From the NCBI RefSeq assembly GCF_900109545.1, contig NZ_FOAP01000007.1, positions 310,001 to 374,000 of the forward strand: a stretch of 64,000 nucleotides of DNA, in the 5' to 3' direction. The notes beneath the pieces are model-generated. The model was not told where the DNA came from, searched no databases, and saw nothing but the letters and a program-made list of their open reading frames with translations. Each line of letters begins with the position of its first letter. Positions within the stretch are counted from its first letter, which is position 1. A program made the position numbers and the translations under genes. The stretch comes from Stigmatella aurantiaca (lineage in GTDB: Bacteria > Myxococcota > Myxococcia > Myxococcales > Myxococcaceae). Of this stretch, positions 37,867 through 47,521 are shown in pieces.

Positions 37867-38358
37867 ATGTGGGGATTTCGCTTCAATACCGCCTGTCTGG
37901 CAGGCCTCTTTCACACCCTGCGGGGGGATGGACACTCCGGGCGCTCGCCCGGGCGCTGGGGCTGGCGTGGCCCGCTGCGGCGCGTCTTCCAGCGGCTGGA
38001 CACCTCGCCCGGCCAGGAGAAGGTCTTCGTCCAGGCCGCGGACGACGTGGCCGCGTCCTTCGGCAAGCTGCGCGGCGAGCTGGAGGCCACCCGGACCGCC
38101 GTGGCCCGCGCCCTGCGGGGCGAGCACTTCGATGCGGGCGCGCTGCGCGAGCTGACGGAGCGTCAGGAGGCCCAGCTCGCGGACCTGCGTGAAGTGCTGC
38201 GCACCTCGCTGGCGCGCATCCATGAAGCGTTGGATCCCCGCCAGCGCGATGACCTGGCGGACCTCATCGAGCACGGCCCGGGCATGGGGTACGCCGGTCC
38301 TCACGCCTTTCACCGGTGCGGCCACGGGGGGCGGGGCGGCCCGCATCCGCGCGCCTGA
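37867..38358 (+). CDS. periplasmic heavy-metal-sensor-like protein (Spy/CpxP-like)
   Basis: The product is 163 residues. The N-terminal hydrophobic part is short (FRFNTACLAGLFHTLRG). The main part is long helical (EKVFVQAADDVAASFGKLRGEL, given here as EKVFVQAADDVAAS and KLRGELEATRTAVARAL) and contains LDPRQRDDLADLIEHGP, the LTxxQ/DPRQR-type element of CpxP/Spy/CnrX-like proteins. The C terminus is His/Cys-rich (HAFHRCGHGGRGGPH), a likely metal-binding tail. The gene lies 40 bp upstream of an OmpR-type regulator and its kinase, so it probably modulates that kinase in response to metal or envelope stress. Family assignment is moderate. Confidence 0.72.
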   Translation: MWGFRFNTACLAGLFHTLRGDGHSGRSPGRWGWRGPLRRVFQRLDTSPGQEKVFVQAADDVAASFGKLRGELEATRTAVARALRGEHFDAGALRELTERQEAQLADLREVLRTSLARIHEALDPRQRDDLADLIEHGPGMGYAGPHAFHRCGHGGRGGPHPRA

Positions 38359-38398
38359 GCCCTGTCACCGCACACCCGCGTTAGAGTCCCCGCCCGCC

Positions 38399-39079
38399 AT
38401 GCCCACCCGCGTCCTGCTCATCGACGACGACACCCGGATGTACGAGCTGCTCTCGCAGTACCTCGGACAGAACGGCATCTCGGTGGCCCATGCCGCCGAT
38501 GGGGGGCGGGGCCTCGCCGCGCTGGAGGCCAGCGCCTACGACGCGGTGCTGCTGGACGTGATGATGCCGGGCATGGATGGCCTGGAGGTGTGCAAGCGCA
38601 TCCGCGCCAAGACGCAGGTGCCCATCCTCATGCTCACCGCCCGGGGCGACGAGACCGACCGCGTGGTGGGCCTGGAGCTCGGCGCGGATGACTACCTGCC
38701 CAAGCCCTTCAGCCCCCGGGAGCTGCTGGCCCGGCTGCGGGCGGTGCTCCGGCGCGCCCAGCCCACCTCCGTGGCGGACCGGATGGAGGCCCACGGCATC
38801 TCCATCGACGTGGCGGGGCGGGAGGTGAAGGTGGCGGGCCGGGCCGTGGAGCTCACCGGCCTCGAGTTCGATCTGCTCGTGGCGCTCGTGCGGCGCGCGG
38901 GCCGCGTCATTCCCCGCGATGCGCTGCTCGGCGAGGCGGGCCGGGGGGACACGGTGGTGGGCGAGCGCACCGTGGATGTTCACATCTCCCACCTGCGGCA
39001 GAAGCTCGGCGACGAGGGCGGACGGCTCATCAAGACCGTGCGCGGGGTGGGCTACGTGTTCGCCAAGGAGGGCGGGTGA
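38399..39079 (+). CDS. OmpR/CpxR-family response regulator
   Basis: The product is 226 residues from the ATG at 38399. The receiver domain carries Asp53 (VLLDVMMPGMDGLEV), the conserved Thr (LMLTARGDE) and Lys (DDYLPKPFSPREL). The C-terminal winged helix (LTGLEFDLLVALVRRAG, RTVDVHISHLRQKLGD, TVRGVGYVF) binds DNA. The stop TGA at 39077-39079 overlaps the kinase ATG at 39079 by one base. It forms an operon with the metal-sensor-like gene and the kinase, a CpxP-CpxR-CpxA-like arrangement. Confidence 0.95.
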   Translation: MPTRVLLIDDDTRMYELLSQYLGQNGISVAHAADGGRGLAALEASAYDAVLLDVMMPGMDGLEVCKRIRAKTQVPILMLTARGDETDRVVGLELGADDYLPKPFSPRELLARLRAVLRRAQPTSVADRMEAHGISIDVAGREVKVAGRAVELTGLEFDLLVALVRRAGRVIPRDALLGEAGRGDTVVGERTVDVHISHLRQKLGDEGGRLIKTVRGVGYVFAKEGG

Positions 39080-40461
39080 TGCGCCTCCCTTCCCCTCCAG
39101 GCCCGGGAGCCCCCCGGGGCCTCGGGCGTGGCGGGCCCTGGGACCGCCATGGCCGCAGAGCCCCCTGGCGGATGACGCGCCTGGGCCACTACATCCGCGC
39201 GCGCCTGCACCGGCGCATCTTCATCTGGTTCGGCCTGTCCATCCTCATCACCGGCGTGATGGTGGCCACGGTGATGAACCTGATGGGGGGCTCGCACTGG
39301 AACCAGGAGATGGATCGCGCGCGGCGGTTCGTCAGCAACCGCTTCGCCGAGGTCTGGGACGTGCCCGCACGGCGCGAGGCCCTCGTCCAGGGCATCTCCC
39401 AGGACCTGGACGTGGACCTGGAGCTGCGAAGCCCCGCGGGCGAGCTGCTGAGCCGCGCCGGGCCCCCCTGCGACACGCCAGACTTCTCCGTGGACGTGGT
39501 GCGCGAGGGCACCCCGCTGGGCTCGATGCGGGCCTGCTACTGGAACTCGCGGCGCAAGAGCCCCTGGCGCGTGCTGCCCTTCGTGCTGTCCGGGGCGATG
39601 TTGTGGCTCCTGTCGGGCGCGATCGCCCGGCGGCTGACGCGCCCCATGGATGAGCTGGTCCGGACCGCCCGGGCCCTGGGCGCGGGAAGGCTGGAGACGC
39701 GGGCCCAGCTGGGCCGCGATGCCACCAGCGAGGTGGGCGTGCTCGCGGATGCCTTCAACGACATGGCCGCCCGCATCGAACGGCAGATGGCGGACCAACG
39801 CGAGCTGCTCGCCACGGTGTCCCATGAGCTGCGCACGCCGCTGGCCCACCTGCGGGTGCTCACCGAGCTGCTCCGGGAGGGGGGCAGCACCCCGGCGACG
39901 TTGGATCAGGTGGACCGCGAAGTCGTCGAGCTGGACGTGCTGGTGGGCGAGCTGCTCGCCAGCTCCCGGCTGGACTTTGGCCAGGTGACGTCCCGCCCCC
40001 TGGAGGGCCTGGAGCTGGCGGCGCGCGCCCTGGAGCGGACCGGCATGCCCCCGGAGCTGCTGTCCGTGGAGACCCCGGACACGGCCCTCTCGGGGGACGC
40101 GACGCTGCTTGGCCGGGCGCTCGCCAACCTCCTGGACAATGCGCGGAAGCACGCCGGGGGCGCGGTGGCGCTGCGGCTCCTGGAGCGGGACGGCGCGCTG
40201 GCCTTCTGCGTGGAGGACCGGGGGCCCGGGCTGCTTCCCGGCGAGGAGACGCGCATCTTCGCCCCCTTCTACCGCCAGGACCGGGGCACCGAGGCCCGCG
40301 AGGGGGGCTCCCTGGGGCTGGGGCTTGCCCTGGTACAGCGCATCGCCCAGGCCCACGGGGGCGAGGCCTTCGCGGAGAACCTCCCCGCAGGAGGCGCCCG
40401 CGTGGGGTTCATCGTCCTCAGGACGGGGCCTTCACCGGCCCGTCCCCCACCTCCCGCCTGA
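39079..40461 (+). CDS. CpxA-like sensor histidine kinase
   Basis: The product is 460 residues. The first ~30 residues (Pro/Gly/Arg-rich) may not be translated, because an ATG at 39172 (MTRLGHYIRARLHRR) is a good alternative start. TM1 is IFIWFGLSILITGVMVATVM. A periplasmic region of about 80 residues contains a Cys pair (GPPCDTP, MRACYWN). TM2 is VLPFVLSGAMLWLLSGAI. A HAMP domain (RRLTRPMDELVRTARALGAG) and the HisKA motif with His249 (TVSHELRTPLAHLRV) follow. The HATPase_c has NLLDNARKHAGG, VEDRGPGLLPG and GLGLALVQRIAQAHGG. It is coupled to the regulator upstream. Confidence 0.93.
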   Translation: MRLPSPPGPGAPRGLGRGGPWDRHGRRAPWRMTRLGHYIRARLHRRIFIWFGLSILITGVMVATVMNLMGGSHWNQEMDRARRFVSNRFAEVWDVPARREALVQGISQDLDVDLELRSPAGELLSRAGPPCDTPDFSVDVVREGTPLGSMRACYWNSRRKSPWRVLPFVLSGAMLWLLSGAIARRLTRPMDELVRTARALGAGRLETRAQLGRDATSEVGVLADAFNDMAARIERQMADQRELLATVSHELRTPLAHLRVLTELLREGGSTPATLDQVDREVVELDVLVGELLASSRLDFGQVTSRPLEGLELAARALERTGMPPELLSVETPDTALSGDATLLGRALANLLDNARKHAGGAVALRLLERDGALAFCVEDRGPGLLPGEETRIFAPFYRQDRGTEAREGGSLGLGLALVQRIAQAHGGEAFAENLPAGGARVGFIVLRTGPSPARPPPPA

Positions 40462-40485
40462 GCCGTGGGCGAGGCGCCTGGAGGG

Positions 40486-41277
40486 CTACCCCTTCACGGC
40501 CGCGGGGAACGCGAAGGACGCCTCCGCGGGCGTGCCCTCCTTCACCGTGACTTCGGACGTCTGGGTGCCCAGCGTCTCGTGCCACGCCTCCAGCGTGTAC
40601 GTGCCGGCCGGCACGCCCTCCAGCGTGAAGGCGCCATCCTCTCCGGTGACGCCGAAATAAGGATGGGGGCTCACCGCCACGTAGGCGCGCATCCAGGGGT
40701 GCACGTCACACTTGAGCTGGAGCAGCTCGATGTCCGCGGGCAGGGGCTTCGTCACCGGCGGGGCCGAGGGCGGCTGCGCCACGTTGAAGAGGGCCTTGGT
40801 GCCCAGCATGCCCCGCACGTTGTGCATCGTGCCGTCGCTGTTCTTGATCTGCAGGGGCTGGCCGGCCACGGCGGCCTGCACGCGCGGCTGGTAGCTGCAC
40901 TTCTGCTGGTCCACCACGATGGGCGTGTCCACCGCCCCGGCCGCTCCCGGCACCGGGCCGCGCACGCGCACCAGCACGTTGCGCACCTTGCCGTCCTTCA
41001 CCAGGAGCGCCTGGTCCTTCAGGGGCATGCCCTCGCAGGCCGGGTCCGCGCTGGGGGCCAGCTCCGCCGGGGCGGGCAGCTCGCCATTGAACGTCACCAC
41101 CCCACGGATGGTGCCCCGCGAGGTGACGGGTGCAGGCGCGGGCGCCGCGGGGGCCTTCGCCGCTTCGGGGGCCGAGGGAACGGGGGGAGGAGGCGCCGGC
41201 GCCTCGTTCTTGCAAGCGGGAGCCAACACCAGTCCCGAGACCCCCACCACCGCGAGGCCCAGTGTGCGCAGCGTCAT
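40486..41277 (-). CDS. cupredoxin-like lipoprotein
   Basis: The product is 263 residues from the ATG at 41277. A lipoprotein signal ends LVLAPAC, followed by a Pro/Ala linker. The middle domain resembles a plastocyanin-type cupredoxin: an upstream His in DGTMHNVRGM and the motif CDVHPWM, which has the Cys-x2-His-x2-Met spacing of a type-1 copper site. A C-terminal carboxypeptidase-regulatory-like beta-sandwich follows (GEDGAFTLEGVPAGTYTLEAW). It is therefore a membrane-tethered electron carrier or copper protein. It lies 34 bp downstream of heme O synthase on the same strand, which ties it to cytochrome oxidase biogenesis or copper supply. Confidence 0.8.
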   Translation of the reverse strand: MTLRTLGLAVVGVSGLVLAPACKNEAPAPPPPVPSAPEAAKAPAAPAPAPVTSRGTIRGVVTFNGELPAPAELAPSADPACEGMPLKDQALLVKDGKVRNVLVRVRGPVPGAAGAVDTPIVVDQQKCSYQPRVQAAVAGQPLQIKNSDGTMHNVRGMLGTKALFNVAQPPSAPPVTKPLPADIELLQLKCDVHPWMRAYVAVSPHPYFGVTGEDGAFTLEGVPAGTYTLEAWHETLGTQTSEVTVKEGTPAEASFAFPAAVKG

Positions 41278-41311
41278 GTGCGAACTCCTCACCCCGGAAC
41301 GGGGAGGTGCG

Positions 41312-42202
41312 TTACTGCCAACCACCGATGCCGGTGTCGAGCGCCATCGCGGCGAACAGGCCCGAGAGGTAGAGCAGCGAGAAGAAGAACGTCTGGCGCG
41401 CCCAGGGCTTGCCCAGCTGCCGGAAGAAGCCCCACGCGCCGAGCGCCAGGAAGGCCAGGCCGAGCACCACCGCCGAGGCCAGGTACCACCCGCCGGCGAT
41501 GTGCAGCTGGTAGGGCAGGAGCGTCATCGGCACCAGCGCCACCAGGTAGAGGACGATCTGCGCCCGGCTGGACTCATCCCCGCGCTCCAGCGGCACGGAC
41601 TTGAGGCCCGCGGCGGCGTACTCCTCCTTGCGGAAGAGCGCGATGGCCAGGAAGTGGGGCATCTGCCAGAGAAAGAGGATGGAGAAGAGGACGAAGCCCC
41701 CGGCGTCCACCACGCCCGTGACGGCCGTCCAGCCCATCAGCGGCGGCAGCGCGCCCGGCACCGCCCCCACCAGCATGGCCGCGGAGGTGCGGGCCTTCAG
41801 CGGGGTGTAGAGCAGCACGTAGCTCAGCAGCGCGCTCAAGCCGAGCAGGGCCGTGAGCAGGTTGGCCCCCAGCGCCAGGGCCGGCAGCGACACGGCAGCC
41901 ATCGACAGGCCGAACCAGAGCGCCACCCCGGGCTCCATGCGCCCGGAGGGCAGCGGACGGCCGCTGGTGCGCGCCATGAAGCGGTCGCTGTGGCGCTCCA
42001 GGTAGCAGTTGAGGGCGTTGGCGGCGGCCACGGTGCCCGCGGTGGCCAGCATCGTCACCAGGACGCGCGAGAAGTGCAGGTGGCCAGGGGCCAGCCACAC
42101 GCCCCCCGCGGTGGTGGCAAGCACGAGGCTCGACAGCCGGGGCTTGGTGAGGGACAGCAGATCCGACGCGGTGGTCGGCTGGCTCTCGGCTCGCGCGTTC
42201 AC
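41312..42202 (-). CDS. ctaB: protoheme IX farnesyltransferase (heme O synthase)
   Basis: The product is 296 residues from the GTG at 42202, where the family N terminus begins (LLSLTKPRLSSLVLATTAGG). It is a UbiA-family polytopic membrane prenyltransferase that adds farnesyl to heme b, making heme O for cytochrome oxidases. The active-site region is AANALNCYLERHSDRFMARTSGRPL; in short, NALNCYLERHSDRFM and RTSGRPLPSG. The second loop has SYVLLYTPLKARTS and FLWQMPHFLAIALFRKEEY. About nine helices are visible. It is in tandem with the cupredoxin-like gene. No oxidase subunit genes lie within the window. Confidence 0.94.
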   Translation of the reverse strand: MNARAESQPTTASDLLSLTKPRLSSLVLATTAGGVWLAPGHLHFSRVLVTMLATAGTVAAANALNCYLERHSDRFMARTSGRPLPSGRMEPGVALWFGLSMAAVSLPALALGANLLTALLGLSALLSYVLLYTPLKARTSAAMLVGAVPGALPPLMGWTAVTGVVDAGGFVLFSILFLWQMPHFLAIALFRKEEYAAAGLKSVPLERGDESSRAQIVLYLVALVPMTLLPYQLHIAGGWYLASAVVLGLAFLALGAWGFFRQLGKPWARQTFFFSLLYLSGLFAAMALDTGIGGWQ

Positions 42203-42307
42203 GCGGACTCCAGGATGGGGGGCTCGATAGACCCCCTCCCATACCGCCATCAGAGGGGGCCCGCAAGCGGAGCGCATCAGCCCCGCTTGTGGGGTGCAAC
42301 GGAAGTG

Positions 42308-44668
42308 CTACCCGCCCGAGGCGAGCTTCTGCGCATCGGTGGCGTACTCGCCCTTGGGGTCCCGCTTGAGGTACTCCTGCGCGAGCGCCCGGGTCTTGTC
42401 CCCCTGCTTGCGGTCCTTGCTGAGGGCCGAAGCATAGAAGTAGTAGGCCGGCGAGTAGTTCTCGTCCGCGTTGAGCGCCTTCTGGAAGGCATCCTCCGCC
42501 TTCGCCGCGTCGCCCTTGCTCTGGAAGACGCGGCCCAGCTCCGTGAACGCCAGCGCGGCCCGGTCACCCTGGCCGATGAACTCCTGGCTGGCCTTCTCGA
42601 GCTGCTCCTGGGCCTTGTCCCACTCGGAGCGCTCCCGGTAGATGGCGCCCATGGCCAGGCGCGCCTCGGGGTTCTTGGCCTTCGGGTCCTTCACCGCGCG
42701 CTGGTACTGGGTGAGCGCATCGTCGAGCTTGCCCTGGCGGCGGTAGGCGTTGCCGAGCATCACCACCAGCTTGGGGCTGTCGCCCATGGTCCGCAGCGCG
42801 GTGGTGAGCGCCTCGGCGGCCTCCTTCTCGCCGCCCTGCTTGCCCATGAGCGCCTTGGCCAGCTCCACGTGGAACTGGGCGCGCGAGCTGTCCATCTTGA
42901 TGGCCTTGCGCATCTCCTCGGCCGCGGCGTCCGGCTGGCCCTCGGTGAGCAGGCGGCGGCCCTTGATGAGCAGCAGCTCCGGGTTGGCCTTGTCGAGCGC
43001 GAAGCCGTCCTGCTCGGCCTTGAGCATGTCCGTGCGCGCCTTGTCCTTGTCCACCGGCACGCCCGTGGCCTCGGAGAGCTTCGTCTGCACGTCGGGCTTC
43101 AGGGTGGCCATGGCGGTGGACACGCGGCTCACCAGCAGCGAGCGCGCCAGCTGCGCGGCGGCGAGCTGCCGCGGCGACGGCGGCGGATCGGCCACCAGCA
43201 GCTTCTTGAGCATCGCCGCCGCCATCTCGAAGTTGGGCTCGTCCTGCTCCAGCACGAGCAGCGCCTTGCCGAGCAGCGACTCGGGGTGGTCCTTCTCGTA
43301 GCGCAGGGCGAAGTCGTACTTCTGCCACGCCACGGCATCCTGGCCGAGCCGGCGGTACGCCGCGCCCAGGCTCGCGTAGATGCGCGGGTCATCCGGAGAC
43401 AGGCCCTGGGCCTTCTCCAGGTTGTCGCGCGCGTGCTCCAGGTCGCCCGCGTTCATCTGCACCAGGCCCAGGGTGAGGTACAGCAGGGAGCTGGCCTTGC
43501 CCTCCGCGTCGAAGGTCTTCACGCGGGCCTCCAGCTCTCCCAGACCTTCCTTGCCCTTGCCCCCGTACGTCTTGATGAGGGCCTCGGCGGCATAGAGGTG
43601 CGAGCTGACCTCGGTGCCCTTCTTCGCCGCCGCCAGGTGCTCCTCGGCCCGGCGGCGCGCGTCGTCGCCACCGCCGTGCTCACCCCAGCGGATGGCGTAC
43701 GCGTAGGCCAGGTAGCCATGCGCGGCGGTGCCGTCCGGGTACACCTCGAGCGCCTTGTCGGCCGCCTCGCACGCCTTCTTGTACGAATCGAAGGAGTCGT
43801 GCTTGAGCTGCTCGGTGGCCACGTCCAGGCTCTTCTTGTAGGCGATGTTGTTCGCCTTCGTCCGGCTGGAGACCACCGAGTAGCCGACGACGGACACCAC
43901 GATGGCGACGAAGAGCCCCAGCGAGATGTACTTGCTGTTGCCGCTCTTCTTCGCGCGGCGGCGGGGGCTGGCGTCGTCGTCATCATCGACGTCGTCGTCC
44001 TCCTCCACCACCACCGGGCGCCGGGGCGCGGGCGCCGCCGGGCGGGCCACGTTCTCGGAGCGGGCAGGCGTGCCGTTGGGGCGGGCCGCGGGCAGCCCCG
44101 TGGACGCGGGCTGCGCGTGGACGGGCGCGGCGGCCACCGGAGCAGCTGCCACCGGGGCAGCCGCCACGGGCGCGGCGGCCACCGGAGCAGCCGCCACGGG
44201 CGCGGGCGCCACCGGCGCGGGGGCCGGGGCGGCGGGCTTGGGCAGCTCCACCTTATATTGCTGGAGGAGCGACAGCGTGTCCGAGTCGTTCGGATCCGCC
44301 TGCCACGCCTTCAGCAAGTTGGCCTTGCCGGGCTCCGGCTCGCCGGTCTTGAGTTGAAGCGACCCCGCCATGCGGAGGGCCGCCTTGTCCGAGGGCTGAA
44401 CTTGAAGGGCGCTGAGAGCTTCCTCCAGCGCCTTCTTGTCCTTGCCCTGCTCGGCATAGACGCGAGCAAGCAGCAGGCGAGGGTCGGATGCATTGGGATG
44501 GGCCTTGACGCCCTTCTTGCATACGACCATCGCCTCCATGAAGCGGCCCATGCCCAGGTACGCCTCGGCGAGCGGCTTATAAGCGTCGGACGACGGATCG
44601 GCAGCGAACGCGTGCTCTAGCTTGGCAAGCTCGGCCGGGCTCAACGTCTTCGTAAGAGAGGTAGACAT
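42308..44668 (-). CDS. large TPR protein with one membrane helix
   Basis: The product is 786 residues. An N-terminal TPR block of about 130 residues (LAEAYLGMGRFMEAMVVCKKG) is followed by a low-complexity linker with a five-residue VAAAP repeat, an acidic Asp run and basic RRRAKKSG. One transmembrane helix follows (YISLGLFVAIVVSVVGYSVV, near residue 250). The remaining ~520 residues are further TPR units (SLGAAYRRLGQDAVAWQKYD, MLGNAYRRQGKLDDALTQYQ, ELGRVFQSKGDAAKAEDAFQ), presumably in the periplasm. The topology suggests a scaffold that links cytoplasmic and periplasmic partners. I do not recognise a specific named gene. It stands upstream of ctaB by 105 bp. Confidence 0.85.
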   Translation of the reverse strand: MSTSLTKTLSPAELAKLEHAFAADPSSDAYKPLAEAYLGMGRFMEAMVVCKKGVKAHPNASDPRLLLARVYAEQGKDKKALEEALSALQVQPSDKAALRMAGSLQLKTGEPEPGKANLLKAWQADPNDSDTLSLLQQYKVELPKPAAPAPAPVAPAPVAAAPVAAAPVAAAPVAAAPVAAAPVHAQPASTGLPAARPNGTPARSENVARPAAPAPRRPVVVEEDDDVDDDDDASPRRRAKKSGNSKYISLGLFVAIVVSVVGYSVVSSRTKANNIAYKKSLDVATEQLKHDSFDSYKKACEAADKALEVYPDGTAAHGYLAYAYAIRWGEHGGGDDARRRAEEHLAAAKKGTEVSSHLYAAEALIKTYGGKGKEGLGELEARVKTFDAEGKASSLLYLTLGLVQMNAGDLEHARDNLEKAQGLSPDDPRIYASLGAAYRRLGQDAVAWQKYDFALRYEKDHPESLLGKALLVLEQDEPNFEMAAAMLKKLLVADPPPSPRQLAAAQLARSLLVSRVSTAMATLKPDVQTKLSEATGVPVDKDKARTDMLKAEQDGFALDKANPELLLIKGRRLLTEGQPDAAAEEMRKAIKMDSSRAQFHVELAKALMGKQGGEKEAAEALTTALRTMGDSPKLVVMLGNAYRRQGKLDDALTQYQRAVKDPKAKNPEARLAMGAIYRERSEWDKAQEQLEKASQEFIGQGDRAALAFTELGRVFQSKGDAAKAEDAFQKALNADENYSPAYYFYASALSKDRKQGDKTRALAQEYLKRDPKGEYATDAQKLASGG

Positions 44669-44755
44669 TCCTGGAAATGCGCCTGAGAAGGAGAGTTTTT
44701 ATGACACCCGCCTCGCTGCGCGTCAAATGCAGATGCACGGCAGGGCACCTGCTGC

Positions 44756-44784
44756 TTGACAGCACCCCGGGGCTCCGGTATCTC
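44756..44784 (+). promoter_or_regulatory. sigma-70-type promoter of tRNA-Ala
   Basis: A consensus TTGACA (44756-44761) is followed after exactly 17 bp by TATCTC (44779-44784), giving a start about 60 nt before the mature tRNA. Confidence 0.65.
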
Positions 44785-44850
44785 GCCCCTCGTCTTCGGC
44801 AGCCCTTCCCCGGGCGCACCGAAGGGTAGCCAACAGTTCAGCCGTACTCC

Positions 44851-44923
<73 letters not shown>

Positions 44924-44934
44924 CTCGGTAGACG

Positions 44935-44970
44935 AAGGGCCTCACTGGCGACAGTGAGGCCCTTTGCATT
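44935..44970 (+). terminator. terminator after tRNA-Ala
   Basis: AAGGGCCTCACT (44935-44946) pairs perfectly with AGTGAGGCCCTT (44953-44964), a 12-bp stem with a 6-nt loop, followed by a short T-containing tail (TGCATT). Confidence 0.8.
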
Positions 44971-45019
44971 TGGGCCACAACCGAATTGCAAAGGCCCCCC
45001 GCTTTGTTATCCGGGGCCG

Positions 45020-45619
45020 ATGACCGAACAGCCCTCGCTCTCGCTCCTCTCCCGGCTCTGGCTGGCGTTCCTGTGCTTCTGGCGCGTCCTGGCGTCCCGG
45101 CCCTTCGCCCAGGCCGTTCTGCCCCTCAGTGAGTCCTACGACGCGGGCAAGCTCGTCTCGGGCGCCCCCCCTCCGGCCGCCCTTCCGCCGGCCCCTCCCC
45201 CGAAGGCCGCCCCGGCCCCCGTGCTTCCGCCCGAGCGCGAGCACGCCTCCGCCCTGGCGCTGCTGTCCATGCTCCAGCGCGAGGGGCGCCTGGTGGACTT
45301 CCTCCAGGAGAACGTGGCCGCCTTCTCGGACGCCGAGGTAGGGGCCGCGGCCCGCATCGTCCACGAGGGGTGCCGCAAGGTGGTGAAGCAGTATCTGACC
45401 CTGGAGCCGGTGCTGCCGCAGTCCGAGGGCGCGAGCGTCACCGTGCCCCCGGGCTTCGATGCGCACCGCATCCGGCTCACCGGCAACGTCGCCGGGCAGC
45501 CCCCCCACGCCGGGGCGCTCAAGCACCACGGCTGGGTCACCACGGAGGTGAAGTTCCCCTCGGTCAGCCCCGCGCTGGACTCGCGCGTGCTGGCCCCCGC
45601 TGAAGTCGAACTCGCCTGA
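45020..45619 (+). CDS. DUF2760 domain protein
   Basis: The product is 199 residues from the ATG at 45020. An N-terminal hydrophobic stretch (LSRLWLAFLCFWRVLAS) and a Pro/Ala linker lead to the conserved C-terminal region: ALALLSMLQREGRLVDFLQE, VGAAARIVHEGCRKVVKQY and HHGWVTTEVKFP. This pattern fits DUF2760. Such genes commonly precede one or two Hsp70-family genes, as here: the next gene begins 26 bp downstream. Function is unknown. The linkage suggests a partner or client of the Hsp70-like proteins, perhaps at the membrane. Confidence 0.85.
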   Translation: MTEQPSLSLLSRLWLAFLCFWRVLASRPFAQAVLPLSESYDAGKLVSGAPPPAALPPAPPPKAAPAPVLPPEREHASALALLSMLQREGRLVDFLQENVAAFSDAEVGAAARIVHEGCRKVVKQYLTLEPVLPQSEGASVTVPPGFDAHRIRLTGNVAGQPPHAGALKHHGWVTTEVKFPSVSPALDSRVLAPAEVELA

Positions 45620-45645
45620 CCCTCGCCAAGGAGCCCCATCCTTAT

Positions 45646-47499
<1,854 letters not shown>

Positions 47500-47521
47500 G
47501 AAGCACCGCCACGGGAGGCTT

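Noticed and set aside
44100-44230. Possible CRISPR-like or tandem DNA repeat
   Set aside because: The repetition is the VAAAP five-residue coding repeat in the TPR protein linker. There are no spacers of constant length and no cas genes.
40919-44620. Plus-strand open frame of over 1,200 codons
   Set aside because: It is antisense to heme O synthase and the TPR gene, with shadow composition. The minus-strand genes have clear families.
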